From the NCBI GenBank assembly GCA_022704725.1, contig JAKJFV010000124.1, positions 1 to 5,628 on the forward strand: 5,628 bases of DNA, in the 5' to 3' direction. This stretch comes from Spirochaetota bacterium (GTDB lineage: Bacteria > Spirochaetota > Spirochaetia > Treponematales > Treponemataceae). The notes beneath the pieces were generated by a model. That model searched no databases. It was given only the letters and a program-made list of their open reading frames with translations, and had not been told where the DNA came from. Position numbers and translations under genes: made by a program. Below, piece after piece: positions 1 through 5,058 of the stretch (its first letter is position 1; every line of letters begins with the position of its first letter).

Positions 1-305
1 CTGATAATCCGGGCCTTGACGGTTTGAAACGCGCACTTGAGCTTAGGATGTATGCCAACTTAAATACCTATGAAATCTCGATTGCCGGCAATGTTCTGGT
101 CTACAGAACTGTAGACTGCAGAGTACAGACTGCGCGTAAGCGTAAAGGCATGCCGTATCATCCATGCAAGTCTGTCGGTATTATTGAATACGGGCTATTT
201 GCAAAAACAATTGATGATCGTTTTACCTGTGAGAGTGAAAGCTGTTATCCTGATATTACCGATGAGAACTGCGCATGCTCGTGGCGCTTTACTCTGCATG
301 AATAA
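1..305 (+). CDS. DUF6125-like cysteine-rich protein, C-terminal part (5' end outside window)
   Basis: The frame is open from base 3 (DNPGLDGLKRALELRMY...) to TAA at 303-305, so only about the last 100 residues are present. The TTG at 24 is not a credible start, because coding sequence continues in frame upstream of it to the window edge. Visible motifs are a conserved-looking helix (GLKRALELRMYANLN), a basic segment DCRVQTARKRKGM, the block PCKSVGIIEYGLFAKTIDDR, and six cysteines (DCR, PCK, CESESC, CACSW). From memory this pattern matches the C-terminus of DUF6125-family proteins of anaerobic bacteria, which resemble the L-2-amino-thiazoline-4-carboxylate hydrolase-like group. No reaction can be assigned. 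The paired cysteines could bind a metal or a cluster, but that is inference. The stop lies 18 bases before the next gene, which suggests co-transcription. Confidence 0.72.
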   Translation, partial: DNPGLDGLKRALELRMYANLNTYEISIAGNVLVYRTVDCRVQTARKRKGMPYHPCKSVGIIEYGLFAKTIDDRFTCESESCYPDITDENCACSWRFTLHE

Positions 306-312
306 ATACCGA

Positions 313-318
313 TAAGGG
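313..318 (+). promoter_or_regulatory. ribosome binding site of the OmpA-like gene
   Basis: TAAGGG lies five bases before the ATG at 324 and supports that start. It sits in the 18-base gap after the DUF6125-like stop codon. There is no room there for a separate promoter, so translation probably occurs from a shared transcript. Confidence 0.6.
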
Positions 319-323
319 TAAGT

Positions 324-1808
324 ATGAAAAAGAACATTGGAATTACTGTCTTACTTCTCATACATGTGCTGGTTAATGCACAATCTCTGATTGTCTATAA
401 TCAGGGGCCTTCATACTACATGGTGGAAAGATCCGATATACGCCGGTATGATAACGGCAAATTTACTGGTTTAACGAGCCGTGAAGTCAGATCCTTCATT
501 TCTCCCATAAAAGCACCTTCAGGTGCTGCTTCAGCTGTAAAAGATAACAGCTGGTTTTCGGGCTATTTCTATGTTCTTGAAGAAACAAAATCAAATATGC
601 AGAAAACTTCCCGAGGTTTGTCGGACTCCATCCCCTCAACCTTTCATATTGCCGGAGACGGGAAGATGACCGTTGTAGATGATAACGGATTTCCTTCATA
701 CCGCAGTTTCCCCTCATATCCATCAAAAGCGGTGCTGCCCGGAGAGTCCTGGCGTTCAGAAGCTGTGCGGTCTGTTGATCCGTATAATACAGGAATCTAT
801 ACAAAGATGCCAATTTATATTGAATATGTTTTTTCCGGTGAAGAAACCTATAAGGGTGAACAGGTGTACCGGATCAAGGCTAAATGGGCAACGAGGTACG
901 GAGTTCAGTACATGGATTACTATGGAGATCCCAATTTAAAATCTGCGTCGGGAACTCACAATGCTGATATTCTTGTTTTAAAAGATACAGGGGCTGCAAT
1001 TTTAATACGCGATACCATGGATGAGACGTTTACCTATAAAGACGGATCGTCTGTCCGATTAGCCGGTTCAACCCTGCTTTTTACCGAATTTCCTCCTGCT
1101 GTTAATAAGGAAAAGCTCTATACAGCTTTAAAAAGCCTGAGCGGACAGGACGCAATTGCCTCTTCCGGCGAATTGAAACCCCAATCCGGTACAGATATTT
1201 TACCCCTGCCTTCCGCCGCCTCAGGAAAGACTCCAGAAGGCAGCAGTCTGACAAAGTCCTCCGGGAAAGAAAGTCAAAGTGCAATAAAGAGTGTGTTACC
1301 TGGAACTGTGAAGAGTGGCGAACGTGAGTCTGTAAAGAATGAGGAGTCAGTATCAATTAATAAAAAAGATATTGAAGCCTCACTGCATAGCGGTCTGTCT
1401 TCCGGTCAGGATTCATCTGCAGCGGACGAAAACAACACAGGAGTCTTTGTCGAACAGCTTGATACAGGTATAAGGCTGTCGGTGAGGGATATCCGGTTTG
1501 CAAGCGACAGTGCCGTGATTCTGAGCGAAGAAAAGTGGCGGCTTGATGAAATTGCCAAAGTGCTTCTTCTTGTGCCGGATTCTTTTTTCCTTGTAGAAGG
1601 TCATACAGCAGCAACTGGAAACCCCTCAGGCGAGAAAAAATTATCTATTGAAAGAGCTCAAAAAATTATAAGCGAAATGGCCGCACGTGGTATTGCCGAG
1701 GAACGATTTTTATATGCAGGATACGGTGCAGAAAATCCTATTGCAGATAACTCAACCAGTGAAGGAAAGGCAAAGAACCGCCGTGTAGAAATTACCATCT
1801 TAGAGTAA
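324..1808 (+). CDS. Exported OmpA-like domain protein (spirochaete type)
   Basis: This 494-residue protein starts with a signal peptide (MKK, hydrophobic residues 5-17, likely cut after VNA at 19). There is no lipobox cysteine, so it should be periplasmic or outer-membrane associated. Residues about 20-265 form a conserved-looking globular region (PGESWRSEAVRSVDP; EYVFSGEETYKGEQVYRIKAKWATRYG) that I associate from memory with spirochaete OmpA-family proteins. The architecture recalls T. pallidum Tp0624, but orthology is not shown. Residues about 265-380 are a Ser/Lys/Glu-rich, probably disordered linker. Residues about 382-494 form an OmpA-like domain: VEGHTAATG (424-432), KLSIERAQKI with Arg444, GYGAENP, and NRRVEI near the end. 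The aspartate that normally follows GHT and contacts diaminopimelate is Ala429, while the partner arginine is kept. The likely role is linking the cell wall to the envelope. The start is supported by TAAGGG five bases upstream. The gene is followed by a short interrupted frame and the insertion sequence. Confidence 0.88.
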   Translation: MKKNIGITVLLLIHVLVNAQSLIVYNQGPSYYMVERSDIRRYDNGKFTGLTSREVRSFISPIKAPSGAASAVKDNSWFSGYFYVLEETKSNMQKTSRGLSDSIPSTFHIAGDGKMTVVDDNGFPSYRSFPSYPSKAVLPGESWRSEAVRSVDPYNTGIYTKMPIYIEYVFSGEETYKGEQVYRIKAKWATRYGVQYMDYYGDPNLKSASGTHNADILVLKDTGAAILIRDTMDETFTYKDGSSVRLAGSTLLFTEFPPAVNKEKLYTALKSLSGQDAIASSGELKPQSGTDILPLPSAASGKTPEGSSLTKSSGKESQSAIKSVLPGTVKSGERESVKNEESVSINKKDIEASLHSGLSSGQDSSAADENNTGVFVEQLDTGIRLSVRDIRFASDSAVILSEEKWRLDEIAKVLLLVPDSFFLVEGHTAATGNPSGEKKLSIERAQKIISEMAARGIAEERFLYAGYGAENPIADNSTSEGKAKNRRVEITILE

Positions 1809-1836
1809 GTGAATAAGGCAGGTGGAATGAATAAAA

Positions 1837-1863
1837 AAATATCAATAAATAGTTACATATTTC
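1837..1863. repeat. Target-site duplication, left copy (27 bp)
   Basis: These 27 bases (starting AAATATCAAT, ending CATATTTC) recur exactly at 3346-3372 on the other side of the transposase element. The next base (T) is also shared, so the match can be read as 28 bp. The 27-bp reading makes the two element ends symmetrical. The perfect identity indicates a fairly recent insertion. The duplicated target begins AAATAT and ends ATATTT(C), a 6-bp inverted repeat. Confidence 0.9.
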
Positions 1864-1889
1864 TGTCAAGCGAAAGGGAAAATGTCCCA
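1864..1889. repeat. Left terminal inverted repeat of the insertion sequence
   Basis: The end begins TGTCAAGCGAAAGGG and runs to GTCCCA at 1889. Its outer half pairs best with the extreme right end (3320-3345, shared core CGAAAG). Its inner 22 bases pair even better with the internal right-end copy (19 of 22, shared core AAGGGAAA.TGTCCCA). It contains GGGA-N5-TCCC, a small dyad that may be a transposase contact or a weak stop signal for the transposase transcript. Confidence 0.75.
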
Positions 1890-1892
1890 ACA

Positions 1893-3263
1893 TCACATAA
1901 TTAAATATTCATAATTTCTGAAAAACTTAGCATTACTAATTCGCCAAGGATGATCAGCATTAGGAATAACTCTTTTTGTTTTTACTGGTACAGAATAATC
2001 CTCATCACGATCAACGGATGGAGAGAACTCATATCGCTCTGGGATTTTTTCAAGAGCAAATAGTTTTTCGTTATGAAGAACAAACATAGAGGAATCCATC
2101 ATGGTAATGACTGAGACTTTAGTTTTTGGAAGAAGAAATTTTTGCTGATTATATTCATCATATAAAGCATACCGATTATGATTAATCATTACATCATGAC
2201 CTTTAGAAATGGTGCGTTTTGCAAAAGTTACTAAAGTTTGATCTATTTGCTCTTTTGACGGTTGTATATCAAAGCAAGATGGAATACTATCCATAATTGC
2301 GAATTGCTGATTAAATTTCGATATGTAGGAGTTGAGAAACGCATTGGCATCGTCCAAGGTAGAAACGCCGGCTAATCTCATTTCTTGGATCAGTCTTCCT
2401 TGAAGTGTTTGAAAGCTGCGTTCTATCCTTGGTTTAAATTCCGGTATAGATTTTGCTTCTAGTTCAATCCCTAATGTGTGACAAGCATGAGAGAACTGGG
2501 TAAAAGTATCTTCACTCATATCTTTTGATTTCTTGCTTTTATATTCAAAAATAGTTCTTCTATCTGTTTTAAACTTGATAGGAATTCCATATGCTGTAAG
2601 GATTTGTCGAAGTACAGCATAGTAGCCAAACAGAGTTTCCTGCCAATCAAACCAGCCTCCTACAAGTCTGCCTGTTGCATCATCTATTGCAAGATGAAGA
2701 TGAGATTTTACAGAACCGAACCATTCATGTTCCGAAGCATCCATCTGAAGTTCTTCTCCAAAATATTTACTTCTTGGCTGTGTGGGATGAACGCATCCGG
2801 TAAATTCTTCAGTCTCAAGTTGAATAAGCTGATCCTTTTGTTCAATGCTAAGTTTCTTCATATTCTTCAATTTCTTCTTTAATTCCCTTTTTGTTCTTCT
2901 ACGAGCCCTTACTGAGAGTGTATCATGCTCTTTGAATATAGTTCGTACTGTAGCCTCACTGATTGTAATACCTTCCTTTTCTTTAAGTTTCTCAGAGAAA
3001 TGAAGTATGTTAAAATCCTCATAGGTTTCTTTATAATGGGTGAAAATAAGATCATGATCCAGCTTATTTACCGGAGTCTGACCTGTGTTACCATGTATGA
3101 GTCCTTCCTCTCCTAACTCCCGATACTTCTTAATCATTCGATTAATTGTTCTAATACTTCTGCTGAGTTTTATCGCTGCAGCATGTTTACTTTTACCTTT
3201 TTCCACAACATCTTTAATAATGGCGATTTTGTCGTAATCCATGAGCGTATATTTCCTTTTCAT
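1893..3263 (-). CDS. DDE transposase, ISNCY/IS1202 family
   Basis: The enzyme cuts and joins the element ends during transposition. I choose the ATG at 3263 (456 residues, MKRKYTLMDY...) because a perfect AAAGGAGG (3268-3275) lies four bases upstream of it. A GTG at 3302 would add 13 residues but would start inside the end repeat, upstream of the likely promoter. Residues about 1-60 are a helix-turn-helix region (KSKHAAAIKLSRSIRTINRMIKKYRELGEEGL, residues 24-55, quoted only to locate it). Residues about 110-150 are a basic, coiled segment. The catalytic core shows Asp175 (LQMDASEHEW), Asp234 (FKTDRRTIFEYKSK) and Glu281 (PRIERSFQTLQGRL). The FKTDRRTIFEY and RIERSFQTLQ blocks and the C-terminal HPWR are typical of this family. 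The length fits the family and no inactivating change is seen. The gene is AT-richer than the neighbouring OmpA-like gene. Confidence 0.92.
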   Translation of the reverse strand: MKRKYTLMDYDKIAIIKDVVEKGKSKHAAAIKLSRSIRTINRMIKKYRELGEEGLIHGNTGQTPVNKLDHDLIFTHYKETYEDFNILHFSEKLKEKEGITISEATVRTIFKEHDTLSVRARRRTKRELKKKLKNMKKLSIEQKDQLIQLETEEFTGCVHPTQPRSKYFGEELQMDASEHEWFGSVKSHLHLAIDDATGRLVGGWFDWQETLFGYYAVLRQILTAYGIPIKFKTDRRTIFEYKSKKSKDMSEDTFTQFSHACHTLGIELEAKSIPEFKPRIERSFQTLQGRLIQEMRLAGVSTLDDANAFLNSYISKFNQQFAIMDSIPSCFDIQPSKEQIDQTLVTFAKRTISKGHDVMINHNRYALYDEYNQQKFLLPKTKVSVITMMDSSMFVLHNEKLFALEKIPERYEFSPSVDRDEDYSVPVKTKRVIPNADHPWRISNAKFFRNYEYLIM

Positions 3264-3267
3264 TCTG

Positions 3268-3275
3268 CCTCCTTT
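3268..3275 (-). promoter_or_regulatory. ribosome binding site fixing the transposase start
   Basis: On the minus strand AAAGGAGG lies four bases before the ATG at 3263. It decides between that ATG and the upstream GTG at 3302, which has no such site and lies within the element's end repeat. Confidence 0.8.
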
Positions 3276-3285
3276 ACAGGAAGCT

Positions 3286-3294
3286 ATTTTAGCA
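3286..3294 (-). promoter_or_regulatory. Putative transposase promoter (extended -10)
   Basis: On the minus strand TGCTAAAAT forms an extended -10 box. No good -35 is seen 16-18 bp upstream, as is common for extended -10 promoters. Transcription would begin near 3279, leaving a leader of about 16 bases with the ribosome binding site. The spacer overlaps the internal end repeat (3295-3319), so transposase bound there could repress its own gene. That last point is inference. Confidence 0.5.
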
Positions 3295-3319
3295 TGGGAC
3301 ACTTTCCCTTGCGTTTCTT
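3295..3319. repeat. Internal tandem copy of the right-end repeat
   Basis: This 25-bp unit (begins TGGGACACTTTCCC, then GCGTTTC) matches the directly adjacent terminal unit 3320-3344 at 18 of 25 positions. It matches the left end in inverted orientation at 19 of the inner 22 positions. It is therefore a second transposase-binding-like site placed head to tail with the terminal one. The left end has only one copy. Confidence 0.7.
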
Positions 3320-3345
3320 TAGGACAATATCACTTTCGTTTCACT
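3320..3345. repeat. Right terminal inverted repeat of the insertion sequence
   Basis: Read inward from 3345 on the minus strand it begins AGTGAAACGAAAGTGA and matches the left end at 19 of 26 positions. It abuts the right target copy at 3346. Confidence 0.72.
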
Positions 3346-3372
3346 AAATATCAATAAATAGTTACATATTTC
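3346..3372. repeat. Target-site duplication, right copy (27 bp)
   Basis: It is identical to 1837-1863. It is AT-rich and ends immediately before the TTGACA box at 3373, so the duplication kept an AT-rich block upstream of that promoter. Such blocks can act as UP elements. The insertion therefore need not have silenced the downstream gene. Confidence 0.9.
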
Positions 3373-3401
3373 TTGACAGATTAAACTTGTAACTTTACAA
3401 T
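3373..3401 (+). promoter_or_regulatory. Sigma-70-type promoter of the GAF/HD-GYP gene
   Basis: A consensus -35 TTGACA (3373-3378), a 17-bp spacer and a -10 TACAAT (3396-3401) form a near-ideal promoter. The expected start of transcription (3407-3410) is only two to five bases before the ATG at 3412, and no Shine-Dalgarno sequence lies between. The message would be almost leaderless. The promoter lies outside the insertion sequence and so belongs to the host. Confidence 0.72.
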
Positions 3402-3411
3402 GATTTAATAT

Positions 3412-3912
3412 ATGGAAGAGTTATTAACAAATAGTATACAAAATGATTTAATTCATTTAGAAAAACAATATTCTTTGGATGTGCTTGATGACTGGGTTAC
3501 TACAGCAGGTCTTATAGAGTCTGCATTATCGATGACTGCATCTGCGGTTCCTGGTGCAAATCCTCATATTTTTGTACATGTAAGTGAAGCTCATGAATTC
3601 CGGGAAATTGACAGAGAAGGTTTATCTTCTATTCCCGATGATTCCCTTTTTACTGCCTGCCTTACAATGCAGTCTGCAGGCAGCTTAATTGATGATGTTT
3701 TTAGTGATTACAACCTGAATGATTCTATGCTGCATGATCTTTTGAGAGAAACATATAATGCGCAATTTGTCATTCCCATAGTTCATCGTTTTTCTCTGTT
3801 GGCCTTTATCCTTATTTCTGTACCGGAATTAAGCGGAGAACAGCACTCATTTATGAATGACCTGACAGCGCGGTTAAAAATTCCATTGCCGATAACCGCC
3901 AGAGGGAATTAA
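3412..3912 (+). CDS. GAF-like N-terminal fragment of a frameshifted GAF/HD-GYP protein
   Basis: This 166-residue product starts MEELLTNSIQ and ends ...RLKIPLPITARGN. Residues about 15-150 look like a GAF-type sensory domain (helix LDVLDDWVTTAGLIESALSM, strand PHIFVHVSE, a later strand FVIPIVHRFSLLAFILISVP). The ligand is unknown. After residue 156 the sequence stops making sense as a GAF C-terminal helix. The other frame continues it smoothly (LTARLK then NSIADNRQRELIELSEYPEAL) into the next gene. A -1 shift at the A5 run 3876-3880 would join the two into one 520-residue protein. The ATG follows the promoter almost directly, with no ribosome binding site. This is most likely half of a broken gene, or of one with a sequencing error. 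A separate small GAF protein is less likely. Confidence 0.7.
   Translation: MEELLTNSIQNDLIHLEKQYSLDVLDDWVTTAGLIESALSMTASAVPGANPHIFVHVSEAHEFREIDREGLSSIPDDSLFTACLTMQSAGSLIDDVFSDYNLNDSMLHDLLRETYNAQFVIPIVHRFSLLAFILISVPELSGEQHSFMNDLTARLKIPLPITARGN
3861..3912 (+). other. Frameshift window joining the two HD-GYP gene pieces
   Basis: The HD-GYP frame is open back to 3861 (TGA at 3858) and the GAF frame runs to TAA at 3910-3912, so the two overlap by about 50 bases. Protein continuity changes at GG TTA AAA ATT (3872-3882). Re-reading one base here, or adding one A to the A5 run 3876-3880, yields LTARLKNSIADNRQRELIEL. The site G-TTA-AAA is only a poor match to a programmed -1 slippery heptamer. I see no strong stem-loop just downstream. 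An indel mutation or a homopolymer sequencing error is more likely. Confidence 0.72.
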
Positions 3913-3938
3913 TAGAATTATCTGAGTACCCTGAGGCT

Positions 3939-4973
3939 TTGCACCGCTATGAAAACCTTGGAGAGTTAATAAAACATCTGTTAGATGATGTAGCAAAAAA
4001 GCTATCATTTGATTACGGGATTTATTATCACTACGATGAGTATCTTGATCTCTTAATACCCGATGTTTGGATTACCGGGGGGGTAAAACCTGATCCTTTA
4101 AGCACAGGAAAGGGAATTTCGGGGCTAACCCTGGAGAGAAAACGGGCGTCCTATATTCCGGATCGTGAAAAACATCCTTCGTATTCTTTTATGGCAGAAG
4201 AAAAATTTATTCAGGGTTCCTTTATATCTGTCCCGGTACAGACTGATAAGCGTGTTCTCGGTGTTATTACGCTGTGCAGAGAATCCGGTAAAAAAGGTAT
4301 TTTTGGTGTTGAACACCGTTATATGCTGGAAATTTTGACGGCTTTTTTAGCTACCGAAATGAACAGCCGTCTTTTATATGCAGAACTTGAAGAAAGTTAT
4401 TTTTCGACGGTATCGTCACTGACACGGGCGCTTGAGGCAAAGGATCATTATACGAGGGGTCATTCAGAGCGTGTTATGAAGTATGCCGTGGGCATCGCTC
4501 AGGCTTTGAATCTGTCGTATGATTCTATCCGCCGCATACGCTATGCTGCAATTCTGCACGATATAGGAAAAATAGGCATAAGTGACTCAATTATTACAAA
4601 AACATCAAGCCTAACGGATGCAGAATATAAGGAAATTAAGAAGCATACAGAAATAGGCTACGATATTGTCAATGATTCGGGATTTTTCTCAGAAATACGC
4701 GACTTAATACGGTATCATCATGAAAAAATTGACGGTACAGGGTATTATGAAAAGAGACCGGGGGATTATCCGTGGGAAGCAATGATCATAAGCCTTGCTG
4801 ATATTTACGATGCACTGGCTTCAGACCGTCCCTACCGAAAGGCGTATACCCATGAAGAGGCTCTTGTATCGCTTGAAAAGCTTGTCGGCATTAATTTTGA
4901 TCAAAAAATATTCAACGCCTTTAAAGACTGGATGAGCTGCGAAACAGGAATAAAGAGCCAGTCTGCCGTCTAG
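3939..4973 (+). CDS. GAF plus HD-GYP domain protein, predicted cyclic-di-GMP phosphodiesterase (C-terminal piece)
   Basis: The predicted cytoplasmic enzyme hydrolyses cyclic di-GMP. Counting from TTG at 3939 (344 residues), residues about 1-145 are a GAF domain (GKGISGLTLERKRASYI; ISVPVQTDKRVLGVITL) and about 150-335 an HD-GYP domain. Metal and catalytic residues are visible: His175 (RGHSERV), His207-Asp208 (ILHDIGKIGI), His236 (KKHTEIG), His260-His261 (YHHEKIDGTGYY) and Asp288 (LADIYDAL), followed by SDRPYRKA. The GYP signature reads GYY here, with Pro replaced by Tyr. The TTG start is not convincing: GAGG lies only two bases upstream, and coding-like sequence extends in frame to 3861. It most likely continues the upstream GAF fragment, making a 520-residue GAF-GAF-HD-GYP sensor enzyme. 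No membrane segment is seen. If the gene is truly broken, this part may not be expressed. Confidence 0.87.
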   Translation: MHRYENLGELIKHLLDDVAKKLSFDYGIYYHYDEYLDLLIPDVWITGGVKPDPLSTGKGISGLTLERKRASYIPDREKHPSYSFMAEEKFIQGSFISVPVQTDKRVLGVITLCRESGKKGIFGVEHRYMLEILTAFLATEMNSRLLYAELEESYFSTVSSLTRALEAKDHYTRGHSERVMKYAVGIAQALNLSYDSIRRIRYAAILHDIGKIGISDSIITKTSSLTDAEYKEIKKHTEIGYDIVNDSGFFSEIRDLIRYHHEKIDGTGYYEKRPGDYPWEAMIISLADIYDALASDRPYRKAYTHEEALVSLEKLVGINFDQKIFNAFKDWMSCETGIKSQSAV

Positions 4974-4983
4974 ATTATTTATC

Positions 4984-4999
4984 TATAATTTATTATACT
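4984..4999 (+). promoter_or_regulatory. Possible -10 boxes of the iron-sulfur scaffold gene
   Basis: TATAAT (4984-4989) and TATACT (4994-4999) lie in an AT-rich stretch after the HD-GYP stop codon. No convincing -35 box is found at 16-18 bp from either. Transcription from here would give a leader of about 50 bases carrying the hairpin at 5013-5031. An independent promoter is plausible but not certain. Confidence 0.35.
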
Positions 5000-5012
5000 A
5001 ATAAACAAACGA

Positions 5013-5031
5013 CAGCCGGGAACACCGGCTG
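5013..5031. terminator. GC-rich hairpin between HD-GYP and scaffold genes
   Basis: CAGCCGG-GAACA-CCGGCTG is a perfect 7-bp stem with a 5-base loop. It is the only strong hairpin in the gap. No T-run follows it on the plus strand (GAATCTACTCTAATTT), so it is a poor intrinsic terminator. It may instead be a leader structure upstream of the scaffold gene's ribosome binding site, or an mRNA stabiliser. Confidence 0.4.
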
Positions 5032-5047
5032 AATCTACTCTAATTTC

Positions 5048-5052
5048 AGGAG
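5048..5052 (+). promoter_or_regulatory. ribosome binding site of the iron-sulfur scaffold gene
   Basis: AGGAG lies six bases before the ATG at 5059, a strong site that fixes the start. Confidence 0.75.
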
Positions 5053-5058
5053 ACCAAA

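Larger units (their letters stand above)
1827..1904 (+). pseudogene. Short reading frame cut by the insertion sequence
   Basis: ATG at 1827 is preceded by TAAGG (1814-1818, eight bases away) and AGGTGG, a better translation signal than that of several larger genes here. The frame begins MNKKISINSYIF and is interrupted by the insertion sequence at 1864. It then reads 13 codons of foreign sequence to TAA at 1902-1904. If the element and one target copy are removed, the original frame is the 18-residue peptide MNKKISINSYIFLDRLNL followed by TAA (now 3390-3392). It ended about 19 bases before the ATG of the GAF/HD-GYP gene. It could be a leader peptide, the decayed start of a longer gene, or a chance frame. 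No family is recognised. Confidence 0.35.
1864..3345 (-). mobile_element. Insertion sequence, ISNCY/IS1202-like, complete (1482 bp)
   Basis: The element is bounded by a perfect 27-bp direct repeat and carries one intact DDE transposase gene covering most of its length. The ends are imperfect inverted repeats: 1864-1889 matches the reverse complement of 3320-3345 at 19 of 26 positions. The right end has an extra tandem copy of this repeat (3295-3319). A long target duplication is, from memory, a hallmark of the IS1202 group, whose subgroups include ISTde1 from Treponema denticola. The subgroup here is not settled. The element lies between the OmpA-like gene and the GAF/HD-GYP gene, with its transposase opposite to them. 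It appears complete and possibly still able to move, since no frameshift or deletion is visible. Confidence 0.88.

Noticed and set aside
24..26. TTG at 24 as the start of a complete 93-residue protein
   Set aside because: Coding sequence with family-like residues continues in frame upstream to the window edge, and there is no ribosome binding site before it. The gene is a 3' fragment.
306..323. Small stem TACC/GGTA around the OmpA-like gene's ribosome binding site as a regulator
   Set aside because: A 4-bp AT-containing stem is too weak to support a claim.
496..813. Minus-strand and alternate-frame open frames inside the OmpA-like gene (also 679-939, 1102-1356, 1357-1614)
   Set aside because: They overlap a clear coding gene, have no family resemblance and no translation signals, so they are shadow frames.
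1875..1887. GGGA-N5-TCCC near the left element end as a transposase-gene terminator
   Set aside because: The stem is only 4 bp. It is better explained as part of the end repeat, since the same sequence occurs in the internal right-end unit.
2604..3116. Plus-strand frames within the transposase gene and minus-strand 4125-4316 in the HD-GYP gene
   Set aside because: They are antisense to well-supported genes and have no recognisable protein features.
3264..3302. GTG at 3302 as the transposase start (469 residues)
   Set aside because: It lies inside the element's internal end repeat and upstream of the likely promoter, with no Shine-Dalgarno site. The ATG at 3263 has a perfect one.
3872..3882. 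Programmed -1 ribosomal frameshifting at G-TTA-AAA
   Set aside because: It is not a proper X-XXY-YYZ slippery site, and no strong downstream stem or upstream Shine-Dalgarno-like stimulator is evident. An indel or sequencing error is simpler, though not excluded.
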